Assembly: GCA_027627225.1 (NCBI GenBank)
Contig: CM051030.1
Coordinates: forward strand, 4,121,501 to 4,185,500
Length of the DNA: 64,000 nt
DNA from: Congeria kusceri
Taxonomy: Eukaryota > Mollusca > Bivalvia > Myida > Dreissenidae
Direction: 5' to 3'
In this document: positions 24,062-34,800 of the stretch, piece after piece
How the letters are laid out: every line of letters starts with the position of its first letter
Position numbering within the stretch: the first letter of the stretch is position 1
Position numbers and translations under genes: made by a program
Notes under the pieces: generated by a model
Databases searched by the model: none
What the model was told of the DNA's origin: nothing
What the model saw: only the letters and a program-made list of their open reading frames with translations

Positions 24062-24764
24062 GCCAAAAATTTCTAACAGAAAGGACACATTTGTTTGAAT
24101 GAAGTTCAGCAATGCAATTTTTACACAACAAAAATCGAACAATACATTGTTATACTCCCTACTTTCAACATCTCCGTAGCTATCTAGGTTTGTTTGCAAA
24201 CTACTTAATGCAAGCGAAATTATATGCACAACAGTCAACGTGTCTACCTGAATCCTGAATTTTTAATAGTCGAAAATTAAGAAAAATCATACAAGTCAGA
24301 CAAGTCGTAAAATTGTATAGTTGAATTTTGTGCACTGTTGACAGATTTTGACACAGAATTTGCAGTATCATTCCAAGTGCATAAATATTTACTATTTAGT
24401 ATTTGTCATGCATTTGTTTCAAGGCATATTGTTTCACACACCAATTCTAATTTGGACTTATTTTCAGCAGAAGTTAAGATTAACTTAAGAATCATTATTC
24501 ATATTCTGCCTGACATATACTAGTGTTGAATGAATTTTTATTAAATAAGGATTAGAACATCTGAACCAAGATCTTTGGCAAGCCGATAAACTAACCTAAA
24601 ATAAGTTTCTCATATCGTCACTTCTATTTTATTTTAACACTTCACTTGCTGGTGACATTTCAATATGAATATAAATACTAGAGTTCCAACACATTACTAT
24701 TCTAACTTGGCAGTTATTCTGTTTGTAAAAGATTACAAAATACTTGTACATTATATATTGGGCC

Positions 24765-24905
24765 ATACCAATTTGATTCAATGTTTAGCGTCCTCGGGCT
24801 GGTAGGTTTTGGATGCCTAAACGAAAAAAAAAAATTGACAAAGTAAAAAATCGAGTTGGAAAGCATATACAAATTTGAAGAAACAAAAGACTTAGTTTAC
24901 AAAAA
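24765..24905 (+). mobile_element. Partial copy of the 60378-60773 MITE
   Basis: Shares GGCCATAC(C/A)AATTTGAT, TTTAGCGTCCTC, GGCTGGTAGGTTTT and GTTGGAAAGCATATA with the left half of the TA-flanked MITE. The right half is absent. Confidence 0.6.
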
Positions 24906-24956
24906 GTGTTACAAATAGGTAGATCTAAATTGTATGGGATGAAACGAAAATAACAC

Positions 24957-26229
24957 GAGGGCCATGATGGCCCAAAGCGCTCACCTGAGAACTGTTGAAG
25001 ACCATACTGTTGTGACAGGTTTGAAAATTAAGGTATATGAACAATACGCAAACGGGGATAGGATCAATTTGATTTAAAGCATCGGTTAGTGCAATGGGCT
25101 AACTAAAGTACGAGTTGGGTAGCGGATGTGCGGTGTTTTTGCTAATGGTTCTCGAATCATTTTTCTCGATTTTCTTACCTGACTCTTTTTCATTAAGTCA
25201 GTAACATTTCTGGAAAATGCAGAAACAGTAGATTTTGATGACTTTTTCGCAAACAGTTTTGGAGAACTAGTTGCGATGCGATAATTGCGATGGCTGTGCT
25301 ATAAGGTCAAGTTAACTGTGAAAGTTTGGTCAACATTAAATAAAAAATAGTGTGTGCAAGCCAATCATTGATAACTTGTTGATGTTTTTTTCCAAATACA
25401 AGGGGCAATAACTCCGGTGTTTCTAGCCTGATCATGCTTATATTTGACTTCACCTGTAGTCTTACGTTCATAGACAAACTTTGCACGATTGGTGAAGAAT
25501 CGATGATAAATGAAGTCTCAATCCTAAATAATGTCCATTTTTGTATATTTTTTTCACAAACAAAGGGCAATAAATCTGGTGTTTCTGGTTCGATTTTGCT
25601 TATATTCGTGTTCATTTTTAATCTCATGGTCATAGACAAACTGTGCAAGATTGGTGAAGATTGGATGAAAAATGAAATCTCTATCCTGAATAATGTCCAC
25701 TGTTGCATATTTATTTCACACACAAAGGGCAATAACTCCGGTGTTTCTGGTCCGATCGTGCTTATATTCGACTTCAACTGTAATCTAATGGCCATAGACA
25801 AACTTCAAGATTTGTGAAGATTGGATGAAAAATGAAGTCTCTATCCTGAATAATATCCATTTTTGTACTTTTTTAAAATAAACAAAGGTCAATAACTCTG
25901 GTGTTTGAAACACGATCTGGCCCATTTTTGGCATCTGCAGATTATACACAAACTGTGAAAGTTTGGTTCACATTGGACGGAAAATAAAGTCGATTTGTTG
26001 GAAAAAGGCATTTTTGCACTTTTTTGGCATAAAAAGGGGCAATAACTCAAGTGTTACTGGTGTGATTTTATGGTCATACACAAACTTTGCAAGTTTGGTT
26101 AAGATCGGATAAAAAGTGAAGTCTCCAGCGTGAATACGAACCCAATTGTTGACGGCACACGGACGACGGACGACGCAGGAGAGGTCACCTATACTAATAG
26201 CTCACCGAGCACTTCGTGCTCAGGTGAGC
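24957..26229 (+). mobile_element. 'gagggccatgatggccc' repeat element, copy A
   Basis: It starts GAGGGCCATGATGGCCC then GCGCTCACCTGAGAACTG, and ends GAGCACTTCGTGCTCAGGTG then AGCTAC. The interior carries about five diverged ~150-170-bp units with AACTGTGCAAGATTGGTGAA and AAGGGCAATAACTCCGGTGT. The same element is at 51889-53299. Open frames inside are repeat artefacts. Confidence 0.75.
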
Positions 26230-26573
26230 TACAAATTACAAGTCTTGCACATTGTTGTTAAGAAGGCCGACACAACATTATGAGAAATTTTTAACCATTT
26301 TAGATAAATGGATATAAATTTATTACCTCTCATTGGTTCAATTAGTGTTGTGTTTCAAACATAAAACATATATCTGAATACTATACACGTTGATAGCATT
26401 TTCTTGTTTATTTTTGTTACCAAGATGAAAATATATGCATATTTAACGATAAAAAGTTACACGGCCAAAGAATGTAATACATATATATTATAAAATTATG
26501 TATGTCAAAGCCACCAAATCCGCCTCGAGCAAAAATTACAACCACGACAATTTTATGGTATTCGTGGTACATA
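26230..26573. other. No gene seen
   Basis: AT-rich spacer between two repeat elements. Nothing recognised. Confidence 0.45.
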
Positions 26574-27143
26574 TTAAAGACGTTCGCAACAAAAAGAAAA
26601 TAATTGGGTTAATTTCTCCATTTGCTTCATTTTTTCTTTATTGTATATAGGTTACAATATACTAATTTCATCTCTAATGTCATGTTTATGGGATCTTTTA
26701 ACAAAATCTGTCGTTTGGAACAAAAGATATTCGTATATTTGATAAATTATTGGTGTTTTCACAGGCAAATTTAATGCAAATTTCACCTCGTTAAGCGTCC
26801 ATTACAAGTCATTTGGTAAATGATAAATGTAGATAAAGCGCGTTTTATCATTAAACTGCACTTGTATATTACCATACGAAACATTTAAAAAAAGAGGCAT
26901 TTAAAAATCTCCTTCTTTGTATGAATATAAACGCTTTATATTATTCAACATTCTAAGTAACACAAACTGAAAAAAGGCTTCGACAGGTACCGTATTCAAA
27001 ATTCCATATTTCCGGAAAAGGCCGGTGACATCCTATTTTTAAGACTGTTTTAGTTTTAGGATACATTGATGCATGTTTGTGCCGAGTTTTAAGAAAACCT
27101 GTCGTTGGAATAAATTGAATGAAATGGTTGCGAACGTCTTTAA
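26574..27143. mobile_element. TTAA-flanked MITE (piggyBac- or Kolobok-like, non-autonomous)
   Basis: Inverted ends AGACGTTCGCAAC (26578-26590) and its complement GTTGCGAACGTCT (27127-27139) are each flanked directly by TTAA (26574-26577; 27140-27143). The TTAA target choice is characteristic of piggyBac-type and some Kolobok elements. Body 562 bp, no transposase. Confidence 0.75.
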
Positions 27144-27219
27144 GCAATTAAACAAATACTGTTCTTTAATGGTTTAGTATTTCTGACAATGAAAGATCCA
27201 ACAACTTTCACTTTTAAAC

Positions 27220-28160
27220 AAGAAACGTGGAAACTCCGCGAAAATCAAATGTTTCGAACGAAATGCAATGAACGCAATCCCAAAACCGAGGTCTAGATAT
27301 AAGGAATCTACATATGAAGTTTCATTAAAATATCTCAATGTCTTCTCAAGCTATTGAGCGGAAACTGTTTGTCTACTTTTAGTGATCTTGACCTTGACCC
27401 CACCCACCCCATATGCAATCCCAAGCGAGGTCTAGATATAAGATATCTATGTATGAAGTTTCATTAAAATATTTCAATGTGTTCTCAAGTTATTGAGCAA
27501 TCCCAAGCGAGGTCTCGATATAAGGTATTAATGTATTAAGTTTCAATAAAATATCTCAATGCGTTCTCACGTTACTGAGCGGAAACCGTTTTTCTATCAT
27601 TAATAACAGTGACCTTGACCCCACCCACCCCATATGCAATCCCAAGAAAGATGTCGATAAAAGGTATCTATGTATTAAGTTTCATTAAAATATCTCAATG
27701 CGTTCTCAAGATATTGAGCGGAAACCGTTCTTCTATTTTTAGTAACAGTGACCTTGACATTGACCCCTCCCACCCCATATGCAATTCCAAGCGAGGTCTC
27801 AATATAAGGTATCTATGTATTAAGTTTCATTAAAATATCTCAATGCGTTCTCAAGTTATTGAACGAAAACCGTTTTTCTATTTTTAGTAACAGCGACCTT
27901 GGCATTTACCCCACCCACCCCATATGCAATCCCGAGCGAGGTCTCGTTATAATGTATCTATGTATTAAGTTTCAGTAAAGTATCTCTATGCGTTCTCAAG
28001 ATATTGAGCGAAAACCGTTTTTCCATTTTTAGTAACAGCGACCTTGACCTTGACCTTACCCACCCCATATGCAATCCCAAGCGAGGTCTCGCTATAAGTT
28101 ATCTATGTATGAAGTTTCATTAAAATAGCTCAATCCGTTCTCGAGTTAGAGAGCGGAAAC
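27220..28160 (+). repeat. ~135-145-bp tandem array (same family as 11.6-12.7 kb)
   Basis: After a start-like AACAAGAAACGTGGAAACTC, about six to seven units carry CCATATGCAATCCCAAGCGA, TCATTAAAATATCTCAATG and CGTTCTCAAGTTATTGAGCG. The array ends in GAGTTAGAGAGCGGAAACG, as at 41700. Confidence 0.75.
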
Positions 28161-28369
28161 GAAAAATTTGGTTAACAAGAGTCAACCATGTAAATAATGT
28201 TTACCAACATTGCGTTGTTTATATATTAACAACATCGTAAAGCATCAGGATCTTGCTATGACCATGTAAACAGTAATCGTGAATCGATCAATAATATTTA
28301 CTAAATATGTGTATAAATTAATGTATTTAACGTGTTGCATTATTAAAGTGTAAGATTGCCATTTCACCT

Positions 28370-28720
28370 GGTAATGTACCTATCAATATTTTCCCCCCGG
28401 GAGGGGGGGGGGGGTCGGGATAACCCATGGGAGTTTGATTAATTTTATATTTTGAGGTCTAATTGTCTAATTCCCCACCCAAGAGTCAAGAATTCGTGAA
28501 TTGTTGTCTAAATCACCTAAATGGGAGATGCTTAATTGTTATTGGTGTATCAATCAAATGGCCCGGGGGCCAATACTACCGGGATCTAAAATCCGAACAA
28601 AATATATTCCCGAGACACGGAATCATTCGGCTTGTCCAATTGCCGCCTGTCGAGAATCGCTTTCAGCTCCGTATATGCCCTTTCCTCCATCCCCCCGGGG
28701 GGGGGGGGTAAATACTGATG
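28370..28720 (-). repeat. Dispersed repeat with C/G runs, copy 2 (inverted)
   Basis: Two G runs (28391-28412 and 28693-28709) bracket a body that matches, inverted, the copy at 19890-20115. The G runs could form quadruplex structure on the plus strand. Confidence 0.6.
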
Positions 28721-29186
28721 GGGCATAATGCATAGTTGCTTAAGTACTGACGTTATACTAGGAACATACTGGGATTACCAACTTAATCGAAGGTTTACCT
28801 TTTCTGTCAAGGTCATTTACAACCTCAACAAAATATGTGAACTACGTATGCAATTGTTTTAAAGAACGATGCGCTATCGACCAATACGTTTGTGTAAATA
28901 CAGTGTATATTACAAACTCTGGAGAAATTTAAGAATGTAAAAACTAGTATTGTTCAAAACGGATTTTGTGGCTTTTAAGATATAATACCCTTCAAAATCC
29001 TAATAAAATTGCGAAAGTAATATACAACAAAACAACACCATTCAAATATAGCTCAAACTATTGACTGTACAAAAAGTCAAAGGTATATAAAAATATATGC
29101 AAAAGGTAAACAAGCTTAAAATGCAGGGTCGCATTTTAACGTTTGTTTATATTTTGTATCAATAATAAACGCGAGTTGTTGTCAAT
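28721..29186. other. No gene seen
   Basis: AT-rich spacer without recognised features. Confidence 0.4.
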
Positions 29187-29365
29187 GATATACAGTCTTC
29201 ACATTAATTGTTTTAATCCAGTAGCCCGAATCATTTTGAAATCATAGCATACAGGTGAAATTTCCACTAGCCCGACTATATAAATTTCTTAATTTCTACT
29301 AGCCCAAATTGCATTTCACTAGCCCCGGGCTGTCGGACTAGTGGATAGTGTGAAGACTGGATATA
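29187..29365. mobile_element. Small MITE with CAGTCTTCACA ends
   Basis: CAGTCTTCACA at 29193 and its complement TGTGAAGACTG ending at 29359 are inverted ends, flanked by GATATA on both sides (29187-29192; 29360-29365). The interior contains three or more ACTAGCCC words. Body 167 bp. Confidence 0.65.
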
Positions 29366-29539
29366 CCGAAGTTATATATATGTATTATTTGTACTTTATA
29401 CCCCCCAAAATTATCAATTTAAACTCTTACATTTTATTATTTAATTATTATATATCTATTTCGCAGTTTCTGTATTATTTTGACTTAAGACTGTCAAAAA
29501 ATAATTGTTTGCTCCACCCCCCCCCCACGGGCGACGCAT

Positions 29540-29930
29540 GCTTATAAAGGGTGGGTAGGTAGGTAGGAAAATATTTTGTACTTTTTTTTTGCTTGTAACA
29601 TAACGTATTAACCATTAAAATGTTGACAACATAAAAAAACAATATGCCAAGTATGTCCAGTTAAGCACAGTTATTGGTTGACCATGATTTTATTTGTTAT
29701 TTGACAAGGAATAAAGTTATAATTACAAGTACTTCCAACAAACAACAAACAGTATCTGCTGACAGGAAAATTAATTCATATGAAGAAATTTAACCGATTC
29801 GTACTCACAATTCTGACGCAAATAAAATATTGTTGACTTAGTTCAAAAAATATTTTGGGTAGGGGAGAATTGTACGGGTAGGTAGCGGGAGGGAAACAAA
29901 CAATATTTTATTGTAGGCCTAATACACTCA
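29540..29930 (+). repeat. GGTAGGTAGG-type dispersed repeat
   Basis: GGGTGGGTAGGTAGGTAGG near 29550 and GGGTAGGTAGCGGGAGGGAA near 29876, ending ATATTTTATTGTAGGCCTAA. The right end resembles 38612-38676, which abuts an Rh exon. Confidence 0.5.
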
Positions 29931-30164
29931 ACAATAACAGGTTAAGCTAAGACTGATATTTTAAACTCTATTTGCTAATTAGTATACATGTATTCAGTAA
30001 GTGTATTATGATTTTGAAGGCAGTGTGCCTTTAAATAAAAAATCTTGGGTACCAGACTCCAGTTATACGGGTAACGAGTGTTTAAAGTCGCATGCCGTTT
30101 TCCTCGAACGTGGTCCGCTGGCGCAACTCCATACCTACCGACTCCTGGCCGCTGGAAAATATAT

Positions 30165-30343
30165 ACATGAATGTGAATGTGAATGTGAAAGCGAATGTGA
30201 ATGTGACTGTGAATGTGACTGTGAATGTGAATGTGAATGTGACTGTGAATGTGAATGTGAATGTGACTGTGAATGTGAATGTGAAAGTGAATGTGAAAGT
30301 GAATGTGAATGTGAATGTGAATGTGAATGTGAATGTAAACATT
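30165..30343 (+). repeat. GAATGT hexanucleotide microsatellite
   Basis: About 30 units of GAATGT with GACTGT and GAAAGT variants. Both strands stay open and yield Cys-Glu, Val-Asn, Phe-Thr or His-Ile dipeptide runs; none is a supported protein. Confidence 0.95.
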
Positions 30344-30384
30344 TGCAGTAAGTTTATTTAATGATATTGAGGAGAATAGTTGAA

Positions 30385-30677
30385 GAAACAAGATTCTGTG
30401 TTTGATAAAACACACATGCCCCCGGTTGGTGCTTGATAGCCCATTTCTTAGTCCAAATTAGGTCAAGGTCAAGGTCAAAGTGAGGTTGGATGATATGGGT
30501 GGATAGGGAATGGCCATAAGCAACAACTGTGTAAGTATCCAAGTGGTGTAGCAAGCGGTGTTGGTGCTAGACGAAGCGGTAAAGTCTTCTTAACCTTGTC
30601 ACGGACGGACGGAAGGACGGACGGACGGACAGGACAATCACTATATGCCTCCCGCATCAGATGCCGGGGGCATAAAA
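30385..30677 (+). mobile_element. Pearl-like short element, copy 3 (single internal unit)
   Basis: Starts ATTCTGTGTTTGATAAAACA, has one internal unit (TTAGGTCAAGGTCAAGGTCA), a clear ACGGACGGACGG stretch at 30601-30632 and ends GCATCAGATGCCGGGGGCAT. Confidence 0.7.
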
Positions 30678-30679
30678 AA

Positions 30680-31709
30680 AGGTTCTAATAATAAAAGTAA
30701 ACGGAACCAACACCACACACTATATATGATATATTATAGCACTAAGCAACTAAGTAATTATAACTTTTACCGACGAGTGACTTTGACAATAGAAATTTAA
30801 ATTCTCTTGCATTCTTGAACACCGACACAATGAATGCTTTGTTCAGTTTGAACACTTGGAAATGCATTGTTTAATAGCATGAAAAACATTCTTGTCGGTG
30901 TTGTCGTTTTCTCGATACGGGAGGGGGGTATAAAGGCAAAGCCCAGTAATAATAGACGTGTCGTCAAATGTTAAATACACGTATATGCAAATTAATCCGC
31001 AGTTTTATCCAGACATTGGATCTCACGTGTTTAATGGTAAAACTATTTTTTTTAAAGAGCACATGTTCAAGCTTATGAAGTGTTTGTGATGAATGGAATT
31101 AACCCGTGAACGATAGCTGGGGTTGAGTTTAAACTGGTCGTAGTAAATCTTGAAAAGGTCTATTCATTGCATTTAAAAATCCTTCTTTTGTTTAACCTAT
31201 TTTAAACACAAGAGCACATGGTCAGGGGCATAGCTTCCTTTAGGCGTTATCGGCACGTGCCTATACATTTTTTTCCAGGGATGAAAATTTTAAATATGCC
31301 AAAAGTGCGATAAAAACAAGAGGGTGGATAGGGGTGAGGGGATCTTTCGTGGCTGTGTTGAAACTTCATTGTTTAACGAGTCGATTACGTCAATATGAAA
31401 TAAATTTCATGAAACACACGCTTATTTTACAATTATTGTGTAGAATCGGGGTTTAGCTGAAGTTAGATGTTTGTAGCCACATAGGAGTATAAACACTCCT
31501 GGCCCAACTTGTCGCTTACAGCGTCATTTTGTAGATTCCACCTATTGTGCCTTTACATATTTTGAACCCAAGCTACATTCCTGATGGTAAAGCGTGTGAT
31601 ATGAATGTGACGTTCGATAAATGGCAAATAATACGTTACAAATAGCTGGGGAGAAATTAAAACTTGTTGTCGTAAGACCTGGAAAGGTTTTTGATTACAT
31701 ATAAAAATC
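30680..31709. other. Downstream flank of the Rh gene; no gene seen
   Basis: It should hold the 3' untranslated region of the Rh gene next to 31709. I see no clear AATAAA on the minus strand close to the stop codon. Otherwise AT-rich and featureless. Confidence 0.45.
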
Positions 31710-31843
31710 TTACTTTTTTTCCTCGACGTATTTTGCATGATTTTCTTCCTCCTCAGGAAGATTCCAGAACACGGAGTCCTCGAACAAACCATCCTCGTCC
31801 TTGATTTGATCCTGATCGAAAATCGGCAGCTTCATGATAAAAC
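31710..31843 (-). CDS. Rh transporter exon 9 (last, cytosolic tail)
   Basis: 134 nt, acceptor TATTTTCCAG, ending AAG TAA. The peptide [20 protein letters not shown] then [20 protein letters not shown] is an acidic cytosolic tail; the G-F-I-M-K-L-P start matches the family's GL.LKLP. Its first ~45 nt are the source of the tandem array immediately upstream. Confidence 0.92.
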
Positions 31844-34800
31844 CTGGAAAATACAGCAGCTTTATGATGAAATCTCAACACAATTGTTAAGACAGCACGC
31901 TAGCTTCTGATCCTGATCGAATATAGGCAATCCATGATGAAATTTGGGAAATATAGTCAATAAGATCCTGATCGAATATCGACAGATTCACTATGAAACC
32001 TGGAAAATATAGTCATCAAAACTGTTAAGACAACACATAATCTTATGACACGGATCGCATATCGTTAAATTCACAATGGAACAGTGAAATATAGTCAGCA
32101 AAATTGTTAAGACAACACATATTCTTATGATACAGATCGCATATCGTTAAATTCACCGTAGAATAGAGAAATATAGTCAACACAATTGTTAAGACAGCAC
32201 ATGAGCTTATGATCCTAATCGAATGTCGGTAACTTTACGATGAAATCTGGGAAGTGTCGTCACCAAAATTGTTACGACAGCACATGAGCTAATGATCCTG
32301 ATCGAAAAATGGCAACTTCATGATAAAACCTGGGAAATATAGTCAGCAAAATTGTTAAGACTGCATATGATATTATAACCCTAATATAGGAATGACCAAT
32401 TCATGATTAACCTGGGAAATATAGGAAAATATAGTCAGCAAACTATTTAGAACAGCCCATGCTCTTATTATCCTGATCGAATACCCGGAACTTTATTATA
32501 TTACCAGGGAAATACAGACAGCAAAATTGTTAAGACCGCACAAAATCATTTATCCTGGTCGAATAACCGCAACTTCATTATAAAACCTTGGAAATAGAGT
32601 CAACGAAATTGATCAGATATAACAGGTTCTTATGAACCTGATCGAATTCGACAACTTTATAAAACCTGGGAAATATACTCAGTTAGATCCTGATCAAAAC
32701 TCGGCAACTTCGTTATAAAACCTGGGAAATATAGTCACTAAGATCCTGATAGAAACTCGGCAACTCCATTTTCAAACCTGTGTAATACTGTATATTAACA
32801 ACATTGTTATGACAACACATGATTTAAAATATGATATTGATTGAATACTGGCAACTTCATGTCAAATCCTGGAAAATATTTTAACAAATTGATATCACAC
32901 CACAGGATCTTATGAAATCTGCAACTTCATGATAAAAGATGGGAAATTAAGTCAACACAATTGTTAAAGACAGAATAGGATCTGAATAAGCGATGTCGCT
33001 AACCGGTGATGATATATGACGCAATCTTAGGAATTATCGACGGCGATTATTTATGAATGACGCATAAGTCATGAGACAACCGTCAGAATATGCGATTTCG
33101 CAATGTTTTAATTCAGCGATGACGCAATAATGCAATTAATTATAAGCAATCATATGAATTAGTGATGACGCTTCAATACCGGTAATGATAAAAGACGCAA
33201 TGTTATAAAATAGCAATGGCGCAATGTTTTGTATTACCAATGTCGCTTAACGGCGAAAATACATGACAAATGTTAGAAATATCGTGACTCGCTTCTTGTG
33301 TCATCAGATTCTCGCGTCTCGCTTCGTGTATCTTGGTTTGAAAATCTACCACGAGACTCGAGATTCGGGCGATATTTGAACGTATAATATCGTGCCACGC
33401 TTCGTGTCTCGCCTGAATATCGTGTATCGCTTCGTGTCTCACTTCCATCTCGTGTCTCGACCTTTGAACGCGAGGCACGATAATTGCGCGAGACATGAAG
33501 CGAGGCACGCTATTTTAGCGCGAGACACGAAGCGAGACACGATAATCCGGCGAAACACCAGGTCAAATTACACCAAAACGGAAGTCACATCCTCAGGGTT
33601 ATAGTTAGATGTCAGTTAGATAATAAACACATAGGGTTCAGTGTATAATGCATATGATTTTTAAAATACAGTTTAAATGATATGTTTTGGTATCAATTTA
33701 AAGGTATATATGTAAGAAATAAGAAAAAATGACAGTTTTAGGCACTACTTTGTCTTAGTAGTTCCCAGCTTCATAACTTTTGGCCCATGTATTCATGCAC
33801 AAAATGGCAGCCCCCATGCCTGTCAAAACCGGCGTTATTACGTAAATATTTTCAGTTACAACGTATAGAAATTTTTTACATGCTGTTTTTTTCAAAAGGT
33901 TATGGTCTTATCTTTGGTGATATATCGGGAAGAAGATTGGTTATGGTGAAAATTGAGATCAAACATTGAATATTTTATATGTAACAATGAAGGAATTTAT
34001 TTGCGCATGCGTAACCTTTAAGAACTTCCGGTAAGATTTGTTGTCTGCAAACATTTTGAAAATGGATGCCTACAAACGCACAGCAATGGAGAGAATCACT
34101 GCCAGATGCCAACTTGACCCCATTAAAGGCTGTATTTTATGGGATGGTTGCTCTAGTGGACATGAGGGGGGTAGATATTGGAAAGTTAAAGCAAAATGTC
34201 CACAAGAGTCACCATCCAAGACCCATTATGTTCACCATGTTGTTTTTCAGTTTTCATTTTGACAATTATTTGCACGAGTCTCAACAAGTATCTCATTTAT
34301 GTCATAATACTTTGTGTTGCAATCCTTATCATTTAGAACCTGTAACTGTTAATAATGCCCGCAAAGTTTGTGTCCGCACTCGCCGATGCATTGGCCATGA
34401 TGACCATCCGACCTGCCTTCTTTGAATCACATTAAGTTTCCTAATTTGCAAAGTTAATAGATCCTATAAAGTTCTAATTTTATTGTGTAATTGTACTAAA
34501 ATCAGGCATTCAGCTGAAATGTATGCACAAAACGCAGCAATGAAGGCAAAACTATACCTATATACAAGAACAAGGTTCGTGGTCCAGGTTTTATAAGCCT
34601 CGCTAAATAAACTTATCGTTATTCAACACTAACCTAGTATTCTCAATTTATACATAACTGTGGTCTCGTAAATGTCTAGAACTCATGACGACTGGTACCA
34701 TGTCAGTGAGACCCTTACTATAATGCAAATTTTCATGTAATTTATACCGTTTCTGGCGTGTCGCGTACCTAGTAGTTTTGCGTTTTTCAATTACCTCTTG

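Noticed and set aside
23843..24238. 131-codon minus frame
   Set aside because: Its length comes from a 78-bp (26-codon) tandem duplication; no homology recognised and no splice or start context.
25307..25817. Overlapping 164- and 127-codon frames on opposite strands
   Set aside because: Internal tandem units of a dispersed noncoding element; the equivalent region of copy B (52.6-53.1 kb) is broken differently.
30001..30415. Open frames of 86-146 codons on both strands (Cys/Glu, Val/Asn, Phe/Thr and His/Ile dipeptide repeats)
   Set aside because: They are readings of one GAATGT microsatellite; every frame lacks stops because of the repeat, not because of selection.
33203..33604. Arg/His/Ser-rich frames (RHEARHD-type)
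   Set aside because: Readings of the palindromic GAGACACGAAGC cluster at the edge of the Mutator-like element.
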